A stretch of 35,591 nucleotides of DNA from Caldilineaceae bacterium (GCA_023384455.1 JAHDWH010000039.1:1-35591), one strand, 5' to 3'. Positions 23,421 through 32,570 are shown, counted from the stretch's first letter. A program made the numbers and translations. The notes: generated by a model not told the origin, from the sequence alone.

Positions 23421-23540
23421 GTCAAGAAATAACGTAGGGGTTTCGCAGAGACGATTCCGGGAATCGGCCCCAATATCTCTCGGCTTTCCCGTCATCGCCT
23501 GGCCGATTCCCGGAATCAGACCGGTCACTTATTTCTTGAC
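23421..23540. mobile_element. 120-bp palindromic element with 12-bp terminal inverted repeats
   Basis: The ends are GTCAAGAAATAA (23421-23432) and TTATTTCTTGAC (23529-23540). Inside are GATTCCGGGAATC (23453-23465) and GATTCCCGGAATC (23505-23517), the same inverted pair as upstream of secG at nearly the same spacing (52 bp). No target duplication is evident. It ends 62 bp before the substrate-binding protein gene. Confidence 0.7.
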
Positions 23541-23602
23541 GCTTACTAAATTTACCGTTCATGCCTGGCGAGCGCGGCTGCGAGCGCCAGGCTGGCTGAC
23601 TT

Positions 23603-25321
23603 ATGCACGATATTCCGGGACATTCCACCCAATCCCTGGACGCTCCCGCCCCCACAGCATCGCTCGGACCCTATATCCGATGGCAGCTTTTGATTGCCAT
23701 CGGAGGTATTTTTTTGTTAACCCTCCTGCTGGGTGTCACAGCCTATAACGTCTCTACCGAACTGATACCGGATCAGGGCGGCGTCTTTCGGGAAGGCGTG
23801 GCCGGTAATCCCCAATACCTCAATCCCCTGCTTTGCCAAACCCATGAAATCGATCAGGACCTGTGCCGTTTGCTCTTCCGGGGTCTCACCCGGCTGGATG
23901 CAGGCGGGCGGGTTGTGCCCGATCTGGCCGAGTCCTGGTCGGGGACACCGGATGGGCTAAGCTACACCTTTCGCCTGCGTCAGGACCAATTCTGGCACGA
24001 CGGATCGCCCATCACCACCGAGGATATTCTGTTTACCGTGGGGATGTTGCAAGCGCCAGATACCCCCGCCGTACCCGATCTGGCTGAGTTGTGGCGATCT
24101 GTAGAGGTCGAGCCGATCGACGCCCAAAGTGTGCGCTTTGTATTGGATGAACCCTACGCCCCCTTCCTGGACTATACATCCATCGGACTGCTGCCCAAAC
24201 ACATCTGGCAAAATGTGCCGCCCGCAGAATTGATAGGCAGCCCGCTGAATCAGAACCCAGTCGGGAGCGGGTCGATGCGGGTGGCTGAAGCATCCGCTCG
24301 GATGATTCGGCTGGAGCCAAATCCCTTTTTGGGTGCAGATACACCCTATATCGCTGCCCTGGAGTTTCACTTCTACCCGGACTATCCGTCGATCTATGCC
24401 GCCTATACAAAAGGCGAACTGGACGGCATCAGCCGGGTACTCTCCAACGATCTGCCCCTGGCCAAAGAGCGGGACGATCTCCAACTGTTTTCGGCGCTGG
24501 AATCAGAATACACGAGCGTTATCCTCAACCTGAAGAATCCTGACACCCCCTTCTTTCAGGAACGGGCCGTTCGCCAGGCGTTGCAATATAGTTTGAACCG
24601 GGAGCGACTGATCGAGCAGGCTATCGCTGGTCAGGGAATTGTGGCCGATTCGCCTATCCCCGCCAATAGTTGGGCCCACGCGGCGGATCTGCCCACTTTT
24701 GCCTACAACCCAGCCCAGGCAACCCGGCTGTTGGACGAGGCAGGCTGGATTGACAGGGATGCGGATGGGGTACGGGACAAAGACGGGCGTCCCTTGCGCT
24801 TTGTGTTGCTGGCGAACGACGATCCATCCCGCCAGCAGATGATCGAGCAGATCAGTGCGGACTGGCGGGCCATCGGCGTGCAAGCTGTCTCCCAATCGGT
24901 CAGCTTTGCCGGGCTGGTGAGCGATTTTCTGGCGCCCCGACGCTTTGACGCCGCGCTGGTCACCTGGAGCATCACGGGGGACCCAGATCCCTTCCCCCTT
25001 TGGCATAGCAGCCAGGCTGCCGAGGGGGGGCAGAACTACAGCGGCTGGATGAGCGAAGAGGCGGATACGCTGATCAAAGATGCCCGCTCTACGATTGACC
25101 GCAGCAAACGGGAGACCCTCTACGCCCGCTTCCAGCAGCTCTTTCTGGAAGAATTGCCCGCCTTGCCTCTCTACTACCCGGTCTATACCTATGGGGTGAG
25201 CCAGCGGGTAAAGAATGTGCAGATCGGCCCGCTGAACACGCCCTCTGATCGCTTCGTCACCTTTCCCGATTGGTATATTGTCACACGTCGGGTTCCGGCT
25301 AATCAGATGGGGGACGAGTGA
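23603..25321 (+). CDS. ABC-type peptide/oligopeptide substrate-binding protein, membrane-anchored (572 aa)
   Basis: The protein belongs to solute-binding family 5 (OppA/DppA type). A transmembrane segment (about residues 27-49) anchors it; there is no lipobox Cys. The family signature appears as LCRLLFRGLTRLDAGGRVVPDLAESW near the start of the mature part, with FRLRQDQFWHDGSPITTEDILFT near 122, and RQALQYSLNRERLI near 322. Late segments (YNPAQATRLLDEAGW near 367, FDAALVTWS near 446) and the C-terminal ALPLYYPVYTYG are typical. Such proteins bind peptides or other solutes outside the membrane and deliver them to an ABC permease, but no permease or ATPase gene adjoins this one, so it is an orphan binding protein here. 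No clear ribosome site precedes ATG 23603. The call is firm, ligand unknown. Confidence 0.9.
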   Translation: MHDIPGHSTQSLDAPAPTASLGPYIRWQLLIAIGGIFLLTLLLGVTAYNVSTELIPDQGGVFREGVAGNPQYLNPLLCQTHEIDQDLCRLLFRGLTRLDAGGRVVPDLAESWSGTPDGLSYTFRLRQDQFWHDGSPITTEDILFTVGMLQAPDTPAVPDLAELWRSVEVEPIDAQSVRFVLDEPYAPFLDYTSIGLLPKHIWQNVPPAELIGSPLNQNPVGSGSMRVAEASARMIRLEPNPFLGADTPYIAALEFHFYPDYPSIYAAYTKGELDGISRVLSNDLPLAKERDDLQLFSALESEYTSVILNLKNPDTPFFQERAVRQALQYSLNRERLIEQAIAGQGIVADSPIPANSWAHAADLPTFAYNPAQATRLLDEAGWIDRDADGVRDKDGRPLRFVLLANDDPSRQQMIEQISADWRAIGVQAVSQSVSFAGLVSDFLAPRRFDAALVTWSITGDPDPFPLWHSSQAAEGGQNYSGWMSEEADTLIKDARSTIDRSKRETLYARFQQLFLEELPALPLYYPVYTYGVSQRVKNVQIGPLNTPSDRFVTFPDWYIVTRRVPANQMGDE

Positions 25322-25351
25322 GAAGCGCAGCTCACAGATTCCGTTCCAAAT

Positions 25352-25380
25352 TTGACATCCTGCAGGGCCAGTGGTATAGT
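25352..25380 (+). promoter_or_regulatory. Promoter of tRNA-Leu
   Basis: Consensus TTGACA (25352-25357), 17-bp spacer and TATAGT (25375-25380); transcription would begin about 18 bp before the tRNA. Confidence 0.8.
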
Positions 25381-25404
25381 ATTTCCCGTTGTGGTTGAAG
25401 TGCT

Positions 25405-25488
<84 letters not shown>

Positions 25489-25492
25489 CAGA

Positions 25493-25529
25493 AGAGGCTT
25501 TGGGCAGCTTGCCCAAAGCCTCTTTTTTT
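25493..25529 (+). terminator. Rho-independent terminator of tRNA-Leu
   Basis: A perfect 14-bp stem (AGAGGCTTTGGGCA / TGCCCAAAGCCTCT) with a 3-nt loop is followed by seven T residues. Confidence 0.92.
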
Positions 25530-25599
25530 GGTATACTGCCGCCCACATTCTGGGGATGCAGGGTAGCAGTCTCTTGTCATTAGCTATTGGAGAACGGGT

Positions 25600-26058
25600 G
25601 TGGCTTCTTCCTCTCGTCAATCAAAAGCAAGCGCCGGAAAAAATGGACCACAACCTGGCCCTGAATTAGCGTCGAATCGCTCCGTCCTGCTGCTGCTGGG
25701 CGTAGCGGTTGCCGCGGTCTTTGTTTTCAGCTATCTGAATCGGATTAACGATCTGATTCGTGTACGCGGTAACGTCGTTGCCCTGCAGGGTGAGCTGGCT
25801 GCCGCGCAGCAGCGCAACGCGGAATTGGAGGCAACCCGCAACGAGGTTGTCGGCGCGGCCTACGTTGGCGAGACAGCACGCGCTGAATTGGGAATGATCC
25901 AGCCCGGGGACGATCCTTTTGTCATTCTGGGCCAGGAGGCACAGGCTGGTATACCGGGCAACCCAGCCGATCTGCAAGACGAAGGCGGCACTGCCAGCCA
26001 CTCTGCCAGCACCATTTTTCAGCTTGACTGGTGGCGCGCCCTGTTCGGTCTGCAATAG
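25600..26058 (+). CDS. Septum formation initiator family protein (DivIC/FtsB-like, 152 aa)
   Basis: GTG start with GGAGA 8 bases upstream. The layout is a 28-residue polar cytoplasmic N-terminus, one transmembrane helix (about 29-46, VLLLLGVAVAAVFVFSYL), and a coiled-coil (about 50-80, VVALQGELAAAQQRNAELEATRNEV), then YVGETARAELGMIQPGDDPFVIL. That last pattern (xxE..AR..LGM..PGE) is the hallmark of the DivIC/FtsB family, which links with FtsL and FtsQ in the divisome. The C-terminal 50 residues are low in similarity to anything I know. It stands alone between tRNA genes. Family assignment is good; FtsB versus DivIC naming is arbitrary. Confidence 0.85.
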   Translation: MASSSRQSKASAGKNGPQPGPELASNRSVLLLLGVAVAAVFVFSYLNRINDLIRVRGNVVALQGELAAAQQRNAELEATRNEVVGAAYVGETARAELGMIQPGDDPFVILGQEAQAGIPGNPADLQDEGGTASHSASTIFQLDWWRALFGLQ

Positions 26059-26084
26059 TTGATGAAAAAACAACCGGGGCCGAT

Positions 26085-26113
26085 TTGACCGATAGGTGTA
26101 GCTGTGATACAAT
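26085..26113 (+). promoter_or_regulatory. Promoter of the tRNA-fMet/tRNA-Met unit
   Basis: TTGACC (26085-26090), 17-bp spacer, TACAAT (26108-26113), about 11 bp before the tRNA-fMet. Confidence 0.75.
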
Positions 26114-26124
26114 AGATATATTGA

Positions 26125-26196
<72 letters not shown>

Positions 26197-26204
26197 CTCT
26201 AGTG

Positions 26205-26230
26205 ACCGCCGGTCGATTTCGATCGGCGGT
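26205..26230. other. Hairpin between the two Met tRNA genes
   Basis: ACCGCCGGTCG and CGATCGGCGGT form an 11-bp stem (one G-T pair) with loop ATTT. It may be a processing or attenuating structure in the spacer. Confidence 0.5.
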
Positions 26231-26240
26231 TTCACGTTGC

Positions 26241-26316
<76 letters not shown>

Positions 26317-26410
26317 TGAATACTGAATGTGGGCGTTTCTTCTTTTGACACACTGTATGTAGTATCAGAGAGGAGACGCCCCGCTACATATAGGAGTAGT
26401 GCATTTATGG

Positions 26411-26439
26411 AAGCCGGGTCATTTTGCCCCGGCTTTTTT
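26411..26439 (+). terminator. Terminator downstream of the Met tRNA genes
   Basis: AAGCCGGG / CCCGGCTT 8-bp stem with a 9-nt loop followed by six T residues. The gap 26315-26778 otherwise holds another hairpin at 26493-26516 and no gene that I can support. Confidence 0.8.
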
Positions 26440-26492
26440 GTTAAAACTTGCCTTCTCAGTCGGTCTAATTCCAGACGTGGGGCAAACAAAAA

Positions 26493-26516
26493 ACCCCATC
26501 GGTTATCCGATGGGGT
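26493..26516. terminator. Second hairpin in the tRNA-to-helicase gap
   Basis: ACCCCATCGG / CCGATGGGGT 10-bp stem, loop TTAT, preceded by an A-tract and followed by CTGTTTC; it could act as a terminator on either strand. A third, imperfect GCCGGGTCAA...TTGGCCCGG hairpin with TTTT lies at about 26595-26636. Confidence 0.55.
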
Positions 26517-26742
26517 CTGTTTCGTGCATTCTTGCGGGGTCTTTGGTAGAATCTTCCGCAGGTTTGCCGATGCTTTATCCATCGGTCTTACTTAGAGCCG
26601 GGTCAATGTTTGCGCGTTGGCCCGGTTCGCTTTTATTCAGTTGTTTGGGACTGTAACCTATGCCGTCGATTGTGCCAAATGGGCAAAATCAGCCCCGTTC
26701 AATCAGCCGATCTAGCTTCCTCCCAGCATCCACCCTTTCCAC

Positions 26743-26772
26743 TTGGACATCCCGCCGAAAAACCAGTACACT
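26743..26772 (+). promoter_or_regulatory. Candidate promoter placing the SNF2 transcript start at the ATG
   Basis: TTGGAC (26743-26748), 18-bp spacer, TACACT (26767-26772). Only 6 bases separate the -10 box from ATG 26779 and no ribosome site is seen, so the mRNA could be leaderless. Confidence 0.4.
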
Positions 26773-26778
26773 TGACGT

Positions 26779-29700
26779 ATGAATGTACTGCATGCCCATT
26801 GGCAACCACCCCATTCCCCGGCAGAGACCGGCACATTTTCCCTGTGGTCCGAGACGACCGACAGCCCGCCGCCGACGGGCAAGATTGACCGTCGGGCACG
26901 CACGGCCCGGCCCCACCCCTTTGCCGGGAAGGCCGCGGACCTGCCCCGGCAGATTGTGGCCCTGACCGGTCTGCACTTGCCGGGCACAGCCGCCTCCCTC
27001 AGCCTGCGTCTGCCCACCCTGCGCAGCGCGCCCCAACCCTCGCCCCACCTGACGCACAACTGGGATTTGGACAACGCCGGGCCCGTCCTCCTGCCCTGGC
27101 AGATGCCCTGCCGCACTCTCGCGCCGGCCGACGCCCTCTTTCTGCTTCTCAATCTGCCAGCGGCCAACGACCTGCCCCACGACGTGCGTCTGGGCGATGA
27201 CCTGCTCTTCTGGCAGGTTGCCGCCCGGCTGGCCCTGGAAACCCTGGCCCAACAGAAGGTACACCCGGCCCTGGTGGCGGGTGGGGATGGCAAGAGCCTC
27301 TATGCCCGCTGGCTGCCGGTGCTGGACGGCCCCCGGGATGGACCCCGGCTGGCCCGTCTGCGCCAGGCCATGCCGCCCCTCTGCCGGGCCGCGACGGAGG
27401 GCGAAACCCAGCCCCACCCTCTGCTCGACTCCTTCCTGGCCGGCCTGAGCGATGACCTGATGCGCCGCTGGAACCGGGGCAGCCGGATTGCCCAGTCCGC
27501 CCAGAGCGACGGCGCGGCCTGGCTGAACGCCCTTTGCCAGGACGACGCGGCTGTGAAGCTCTCCCCGGCCCAGGCACGCCGACTCCTGAGCAGCTATGGG
27601 GCGTGGCTACGCAGCCTGCACGTAGCTGGGGATGACAATTTCCGGGTGGCCCTGCGTCTGCAACCGCCCGCCCCACAGGACCCGGCCAGCCAGCCGGAAT
27701 GGACACTGCACTTCCTGCTCCAGGCCCGGGACGATCCCAGCCTGCTGGTGGATGCGGCCCAGGTCTGGCGGAGTAAAGGCAACCTGCTCGGCCATCTGGA
27801 CCGTCGCCTGGAAAATCCCCAGGAGATGCTGCTGACCGGTCTCGGCTACGTGGCCCGCCACAGCCAGGCCGTGCAACGCAGTCTGCGCGGCAAGAGTCCC
27901 GTGGCCGCGTCGTTGACCGGCGATGAAGCCTATGCCTATTTACGCGAGACCGCACCTCTGCTGGAGGAGAGCGGCTTCGGTGTGCTTGTGCCCCCCTGGT
28001 GGAACCGGGCCGGGGCGCGGCTAGGCGTGCGCCTGAAGATGAGCGGCAGTGGTTCTGCCGCCACCGACTCTGACGGCGTGGGCCAGGGCCTGCTGACGAT
28101 AGAAAAGCTGGTGAGCTACCGCTGGGAACTCTCCCTGGGCGGGGATGCGGTCAGCCAGGAGGAGTTCGAGGCGCTGGTCGCCCTCAAATCGCCTCTGGTG
28201 CAGATTCGCGGCCAGTGGGTGCAGTTGGACCCGGAACAGATCGAGGCGGCCATCCGCTTCTGGGAGAAGATGGAGCAGCAGAAGAAGATCGGTCTGCTGG
28301 ACGCGGCCGCCCTGGCTTTGGGCGAACACGCCGCGCTGGACGGTTTGCCTGTGGAAGGGGTGGAGACGGAAGGCTGGCTGCACGAGTGGATGGCGCGCTT
28401 CACCGGCCAGGAAAAGTTGGCGCTCCTGCCCGCGCCCGAGGGATTGCAGGCCAGCTTGCGCCCCTACCAGAGCTACGGCTATTCCTGGCTGGACTTCCAG
28501 CGGCGCTGGGGGGTGGGCGTCTGTCTGGCCGACGATATGGGGCTGGGCAAGACCATCCAGACTCTGGCCATGTTGCAGCGGGTGAAGGAGCAGGCGGGCC
28601 AGTTGCCCGGCCCCACCCTCCTGATTGCCCCCACTTCGGTGGTGGTCAACTGGGCCAAAGAGGCGGCACGCTTCACCCCCCAGCTCGCAGTGATGGTGCA
28701 TCAGGGGCCGGAGCGTCTGCGCGGCGACGAATTTGCCCAGGCTGCCCGCAGCCACGATCTGGTGGCGACCAGCTACGCCCTGGCCCGGCGCGACAGCGAG
28801 AGTTTACAGCAGATCGACTGGTTTGGCCTTGTCCTGGACGAAGCCCAGAACATCAAGAATTCCCAGACCCAACAGGCCCGGGTCATCCGCCAACTGCCCG
28901 CCACCTTCCGCATGGCCCTGACCGGCACACCTGTGGAGAACCGGCTCAGCGAACTCTGGTCGATTATGCACTTTCTCAACCCCGGCTTTCTGGGCAGCCG
29001 CCAGCGCTTCCGGGAGCGCTTTGCCCTGCCCATCGAACGCTACGACGACGCCGACGCGGCCAACCGTCTGCGCCGTCTGGTCTCACCCTTCATTTTGCGC
29101 CGGGTCAAGAGCGACCCCACTGTCATTCAGGACCTGCCGGAGAAGCAGGAGAGCAAAGCCTATTGCTATCTCTCCCCAGAGCAGGCCACCCTCTACGAAG
29201 CGGTGGTGCAGGATTCCTTGAAAGCCATCGAAAGCGCGGAGGAAGAGATGCAGCGCCGGGGGATGGTCCTTTCTTTGCTGATGAGACTCAAGCAGATCTG
29301 CAACCACCCGGCCCAGTTTTTGCACCAGATGGAGGACGGGCGTACAGTCACCGACGCCGCCACCCGCAGCGGCAAGCTGGTGCGTCTGGTCGAGTTGGTG
29401 GAGGAGCTGCTCGCCGCGGGGGATCGGGCGCTGATCTTCTCCCAGTTTTCCGAGATGGGCGGCTTCTTGCAGAGCTATCTACAGGCCCACTTTGGCCGAC
29501 CGGTGCTCTTTCTGCACGGCGGCACACCGGCCCGCAAACGCAACGAAATGGTGGAGCGTTTCCAGGCCGAGGGCGATGGACCGCCTATTTTCGTCCTCTC
29601 GCTGAAGGCGGGCGGCACCGGGCTGAACCTGACCCGGGCCAGCCACGTCTTCCACTACGACCGCTGGTGGAATCCGGCGGTGGAGGATCAGGCCACGGAC

Positions 29701-29907
29701 CGGGCCTTCCGCATCGGCCAGAAGCAGAATGTGCAGGTACACAAGTTTGTCTGTGTGGGCACGTTGGAAGAGAAGATCGACGCGATGATTGAACAGAAGA
29801 AGGCACTGGCCCAGGCCATTGTGGGGGGCGGCGAGAATTGGCTGACCGAACTCTCCACAGCGGAATTGCGGGAACTGGTGCATCTGCAACGGGAGATGGT
29901 GGAATGA
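26779..29907 (+). CDS. SNF2-family DEAD/DEAH-type helicase/ATPase (1042 aa)
   Basis: This is a large bacterial SNF2 protein. Residues 1-430 form a variable N-terminal part and SNF2-associated region, continuing to about 540 (VSYRWELSLGGDAVSQEEFEAL). The ATPase core begins LRPYQSYGYSWL; Walker A is DDMGLGKT with K591, the Walker B/DEAH box is DEAQ at 687-690, motif III is TGTPVENRLSELWS near 715, and the C-terminal lobe has GGTGLNLT and DRAFRIGQKQ (about 975-983). SNF2 ATPases translocate on duplex DNA and remodel nucleoprotein. Its stop overlaps the next start (ATGA), so it is coupled to a SWIM-domain gene; this association is known in bacteria (Makarova, Aravind and Koonin described SWIM domains next to SWI2/SNF2). 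The start at 26779 lacks a ribosome site. Cellular role in bacteria is unresolved. Confidence 0.95.
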   Translation: MNVLHAHWQPPHSPAETGTFSLWSETTDSPPPTGKIDRRARTARPHPFAGKAADLPRQIVALTGLHLPGTAASLSLRLPTLRSAPQPSPHLTHNWDLDNAGPVLLPWQMPCRTLAPADALFLLLNLPAANDLPHDVRLGDDLLFWQVAARLALETLAQQKVHPALVAGGDGKSLYARWLPVLDGPRDGPRLARLRQAMPPLCRAATEGETQPHPLLDSFLAGLSDDLMRRWNRGSRIAQSAQSDGAAWLNALCQDDAAVKLSPAQARRLLSSYGAWLRSLHVAGDDNFRVALRLQPPAPQDPASQPEWTLHFLLQARDDPSLLVDAAQVWRSKGNLLGHLDRRLENPQEMLLTGLGYVARHSQAVQRSLRGKSPVAASLTGDEAYAYLRETAPLLEESGFGVLVPPWWNRAGARLGVRLKMSGSGSAATDSDGVGQGLLTIEKLVSYRWELSLGGDAVSQEEFEALVALKSPLVQIRGQWVQLDPEQIEAAIRFWEKMEQQKKIGLLDAAALALGEHAALDGLPVEGVETEGWLHEWMARFTGQEKLALLPAPEGLQASLRPYQSYGYSWLDFQRRWGVGVCLADDMGLGKTIQTLAMLQRVKEQAGQLPGPTLLIAPTSVVVNWAKEAARFTPQLAVMVHQGPERLRGDEFAQAARSHDLVATSYALARRDSESLQQIDWFGLVLDEAQNIKNSQTQQARVIRQLPATFRMALTGTPVENRLSELWSIMHFLNPGFLGSRQRFRERFALPIERYDDADAANRLRRLVSPFILRRVKSDPTVIQDLPEKQESKAYCYLSPEQATLYEAVVQDSLKAIESAEEEMQRRGMVLSLLMRLKQICNHPAQFLHQMEDGRTVTDAATRSGKLVRLVELVEELLAAGDRALIFSQFSEMGGFLQSYLQAHFGRPVLFLHGGTPARKRNEMVERFQAEGDGPPIFVLSLKAGGTGLNLTRASHVFHYDRWWNPAVEDQATDRAFRIGQKQNVQVHKFVCVGTLEEKIDAMIEQKKALAQAIVGGGENWLTELSTAELRELVHLQREMVE

Positions 29908-30785
29908 GCTGGTATCCCAAACCGACCCGGGCGATTGAGACAGATACGGGCATCAAAGCCCGCAGCAAGCGGGGTGACTTTGCCGAGAACTGGTGGGCAC
30001 AGCGCTGGATTCAGGCTCTGGAGCGCATCACCGACGCCGGCCGTCTGCGCCGGGGACGCAGCTATGCCCGCAAGGGGCAGGTGCTCTCCATCGAGGAAAA
30101 GGCGGGGGCCATCCAGGCCCGGGTGCAGGGGTCCAGGGCCACGCCCTATAAAATACGCATCCGTCTTCTGCCCCTGACCGCCGCCGAGTGGGAGGCGGTC
30201 ATTGAGACCCTGAGCGAGCAGGCTCTCTTCACCGCCCAACTTCTGGCCGGGGAGATGCCCCAGGATATCGAAGAAGCCTTCGCCCAGGCCGGGGTGAGCC
30301 TCTTTCCGGACAAGGCCGCGGATTTGGAGACCGACTGCTCCTGCCCGGACTGGGCCAACCCCTGCAAGCACGTGGCCGCCGCCCACTACATTCTGGGCGA
30401 ACAGTTCGACGAAGACCCTTTTCTGCTCTTTCGGCTGCGGGGGATGAACCAGGAGCGCCTTTTCGACGCGCTGCGCGCCCGCCGCACCGAGCCGATGCTG
30501 CTGGCGGAAGAGCAGGAAGCCTATATTGTCGAGGAGCAGGTCGCTCCTCTGGAAGAATCGCTGGACAATTTCTGGCGGCTGGGCGCGCCGTTGGACCACT
30601 TCCCCACGGCCATCCGCCAGCCGAACACACCCCTGCCGGTTCTGCGCCGTCTGGGCCAGCCCGCTTTTGTGGAACAGAATCTGGAGTCGGTCCTGGGGGG
30701 TCTGTACGCGACGGCCACCCAACAGGCGTTGCTCGCCGCTTTTCAAAGTCAGGAAGCCCAACCCTCTAGCGAGGACGCAGAATGA
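29904..30785 (+). CDS. SWIM zinc-finger protein (293 aa)
   Basis: The ATG overlaps the TGA of the SNF2 gene. The SWIM motif is C145-S-C147-P-D-W-A-N-P-C154-K-H156 (CxC-x6-CxH), a zinc-binding fold thought to mediate DNA or protein contacts. The N-terminal 140 residues (FAENWWAQRWIQALE, GRSYARKGQV) match the region that precedes SWIM in other bacterial SWIM proteins. The C-terminal part is helical, with a long Glu/Leu-rich segment. The product is probably a partner of the adjacent helicase. Its own stop overlaps the next start (ATGA), so three genes form one translationally coupled unit. Confidence 0.92.
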   Translation: MSWYPKPTRAIETDTGIKARSKRGDFAENWWAQRWIQALERITDAGRLRRGRSYARKGQVLSIEEKAGAIQARVQGSRATPYKIRIRLLPLTAAEWEAVIETLSEQALFTAQLLAGEMPQDIEEAFAQAGVSLFPDKAADLETDCSCPDWANPCKHVAAAHYILGEQFDEDPFLLFRLRGMNQERLFDALRARRTEPMLLAEEQEAYIVEEQVAPLEESLDNFWRLGAPLDHFPTAIRQPNTPLPVLRRLGQPAFVEQNLESVLGGLYATATQQALLAAFQSQEAQPSSEDAE

Positions 30786-32527
30786 GTTTATACGATATTT
30801 TTGACAATCTTAAGAGCGACAAACTGAAAGACTATATGAAGCTGTGTGGCGGCCCCAGCTCCCTGACCCGCAAAGCCGACCGGGCCAATCATCTGGTGGA
30901 GACCCTCACCGATCCGGTGCAGCTACGGCGGCTGTGGGCACAGATGGACGACCTTTCGCGCAAGGCCGTGGCTGCGGCCTATCACAACGACGGCATCTTC
31001 AACAGCACAGCCTTCGTCGCCCAGTACGGCTCTCTGCCCGAACGCCCCCAGGGCGACCGCTGGTCCTATCATCGAGAGCCGATTGTGTTGGACCTCTTCA
31101 TCCACGGCAACGAAATCCCCGCCGAAATAATGGCGCAGTTGTCCCCCATCGTGCCTGCGCCGGAGCGCTTTCAGTTGACCGGCAGCCAGACTGTGCCCGA
31201 TGTGCTAGACAAATCCGGCGAGGCCATAGAAATTTTCGTAGCCGAACGGGAGATAGCCGGTCTGCACGACCTGACCCTCTATCTCGCCCTGTTGAGTCGG
31301 GGGAGTCTCAAACTCAGCACTTCTTCCCACCGTTTGACGCCCAAAAGTGTGGAAACGCTGGTGGCTGGTCTACAAATGGGTGACCTGTTTTCCGATGTGG
31401 AGAAGGTAGAGGAAGCCATACTCCCCTATGGCTTGACCGTCTTTTGCAGCCAGTCCGGGTTGACGACCCACAAGGGCACGCTGAACGAGTTGGCGAACAC
31501 TTTCCTGGCTACGAATGATGTGCATCTTCTCCTGGAAGCCTTTGAAAGCTGGGCGGAAGAGGGGAAGTACGACGAAATCGATCGTATCCAAGCCATCCGT
31601 GGCGTACGCTCGCGCGGCATCCGATTGACCTCACCGGCCAGTCGGCGGGAGAAGATTATGGAAGCTCTCTCCTGGTGCCCAACCGGTATGTGGATTTCCA
31701 TCGCCGACTTCTACCGGGCCATCCGCGTCTGGCACTTTGATTTCGACCTGGAAAATGGGACGGACAAACTCTATGTGGGCTATCGGGGCAGTCAGCGCTG
31801 GTATGAGCCCTGGGCACCGGCGGAAAGCCAGTGGCTACTGACCACTGGTCTCTACATCAACACAATTTTGATGGAATATCTGGCGGCCATCGGGGCCATC
31901 GACATTGTGTACACCTACCCGGAAAACGAGACCTTTCCCGGCCAGGCTTACAATTATGACGAGTTGGCCTATAGCCGCTACGACGGGCTGCTCTATTTTC
32001 GTATCAACCCGCTGGGTGCCTATCTTTTCGGTCAGGCAGATGGCTATGAATCCAGTCAGCCGCCGGCGAGCGCTCTCTTTGCCATTGCTGCCGATGGCGC
32101 TATTGCGTTGTTGAAGCCGAAGGAAGTGAGCGCGGCCCAGCAGGCCCAGTTGGATCAGATCGCAGAGGGCCAGGGGGAGAGATACCGTCTGTCGGTGCCC
32201 AAGCTGCTGGGCGTTCTTGAGAGCAGTGCCGATCTGGAGATTCAGCGCAGCTTCCTCAGCCAGAACAATCGGGGGGAGCTTCCGGTTGAGGTGGTCGCCC
32301 TGCTGGACAAAATCGAAGCTGACAGCAAGGCGCTGTGTATCACCACAAAATCCTTGACCATTCAAGTGCGCTCGGCTGAATTGGCCCAGCAGGTCCTGGC
32401 CGACCCCAAGGCTGGCAAAATTGCCCGGCAATTGGACGACAGGACTCTCATCATTCCGGCCAGCCGGGAGACTGCCTTTCGCAACGCCCTGCGCGAGATG
32501 GGTTATGGGCTTGACGCAGGAGGCTAA
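30782..32527 (+). CDS. Helicase-associated-domain-like protein of unknown function (581 aa)
   Basis: It starts at the ATG overlapping the stop of the SWIM gene, so it is the third gene of the operon. The first 180 residues (LYDIFDNLKSDKLKDYMKLC, then LTRKADRANHLVETL) are helical and could bind nucleic acid or protein, as in SAP-like or wHTH segments. The C-terminal 130 residues (LLGVLESSADLEIQRSF, ALLDKIEADSKALCITTKS, ALREMGYGLDAGG) resemble the helicase-associated C-terminal domain seen in XPB-like bacterial proteins, although I see no Walker motifs, so it is not itself a helicase. The middle (about 290-450) is Trp/Tyr-rich and unrecognised. Coupling to SNF2 and SWIM genes suggests one complex; that is inference. 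Confidence 0.75.
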   Translation: MSLYDIFDNLKSDKLKDYMKLCGGPSSLTRKADRANHLVETLTDPVQLRRLWAQMDDLSRKAVAAAYHNDGIFNSTAFVAQYGSLPERPQGDRWSYHREPIVLDLFIHGNEIPAEIMAQLSPIVPAPERFQLTGSQTVPDVLDKSGEAIEIFVAEREIAGLHDLTLYLALLSRGSLKLSTSSHRLTPKSVETLVAGLQMGDLFSDVEKVEEAILPYGLTVFCSQSGLTTHKGTLNELANTFLATNDVHLLLEAFESWAEEGKYDEIDRIQAIRGVRSRGIRLTSPASRREKIMEALSWCPTGMWISIADFYRAIRVWHFDFDLENGTDKLYVGYRGSQRWYEPWAPAESQWLLTTGLYINTILMEYLAAIGAIDIVYTYPENETFPGQAYNYDELAYSRYDGLLYFRINPLGAYLFGQADGYESSQPPASALFAIAADGAIALLKPKEVSAAQQAQLDQIAEGQGERYRLSVPKLLGVLESSADLEIQRSFLSQNNRGELPVEVVALLDKIEADSKALCITTKSLTIQVRSAELAQQVLADPKAGKIARQLDDRTLIIPASRETAFRNALREMGYGLDAGG

Positions 32528-32570
32528 TCATTGGAACCCCAGCCATACGAAACAGCCTGATGGACAGGCA

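Noticed and set aside
23548-23600. CCTGGCG...CGCCAGG inverted bases before the substrate-binding protein as an operator
   Set aside because: Only 7 bp of arm with a mismatched interior; could easily be chance in GC-rich DNA.
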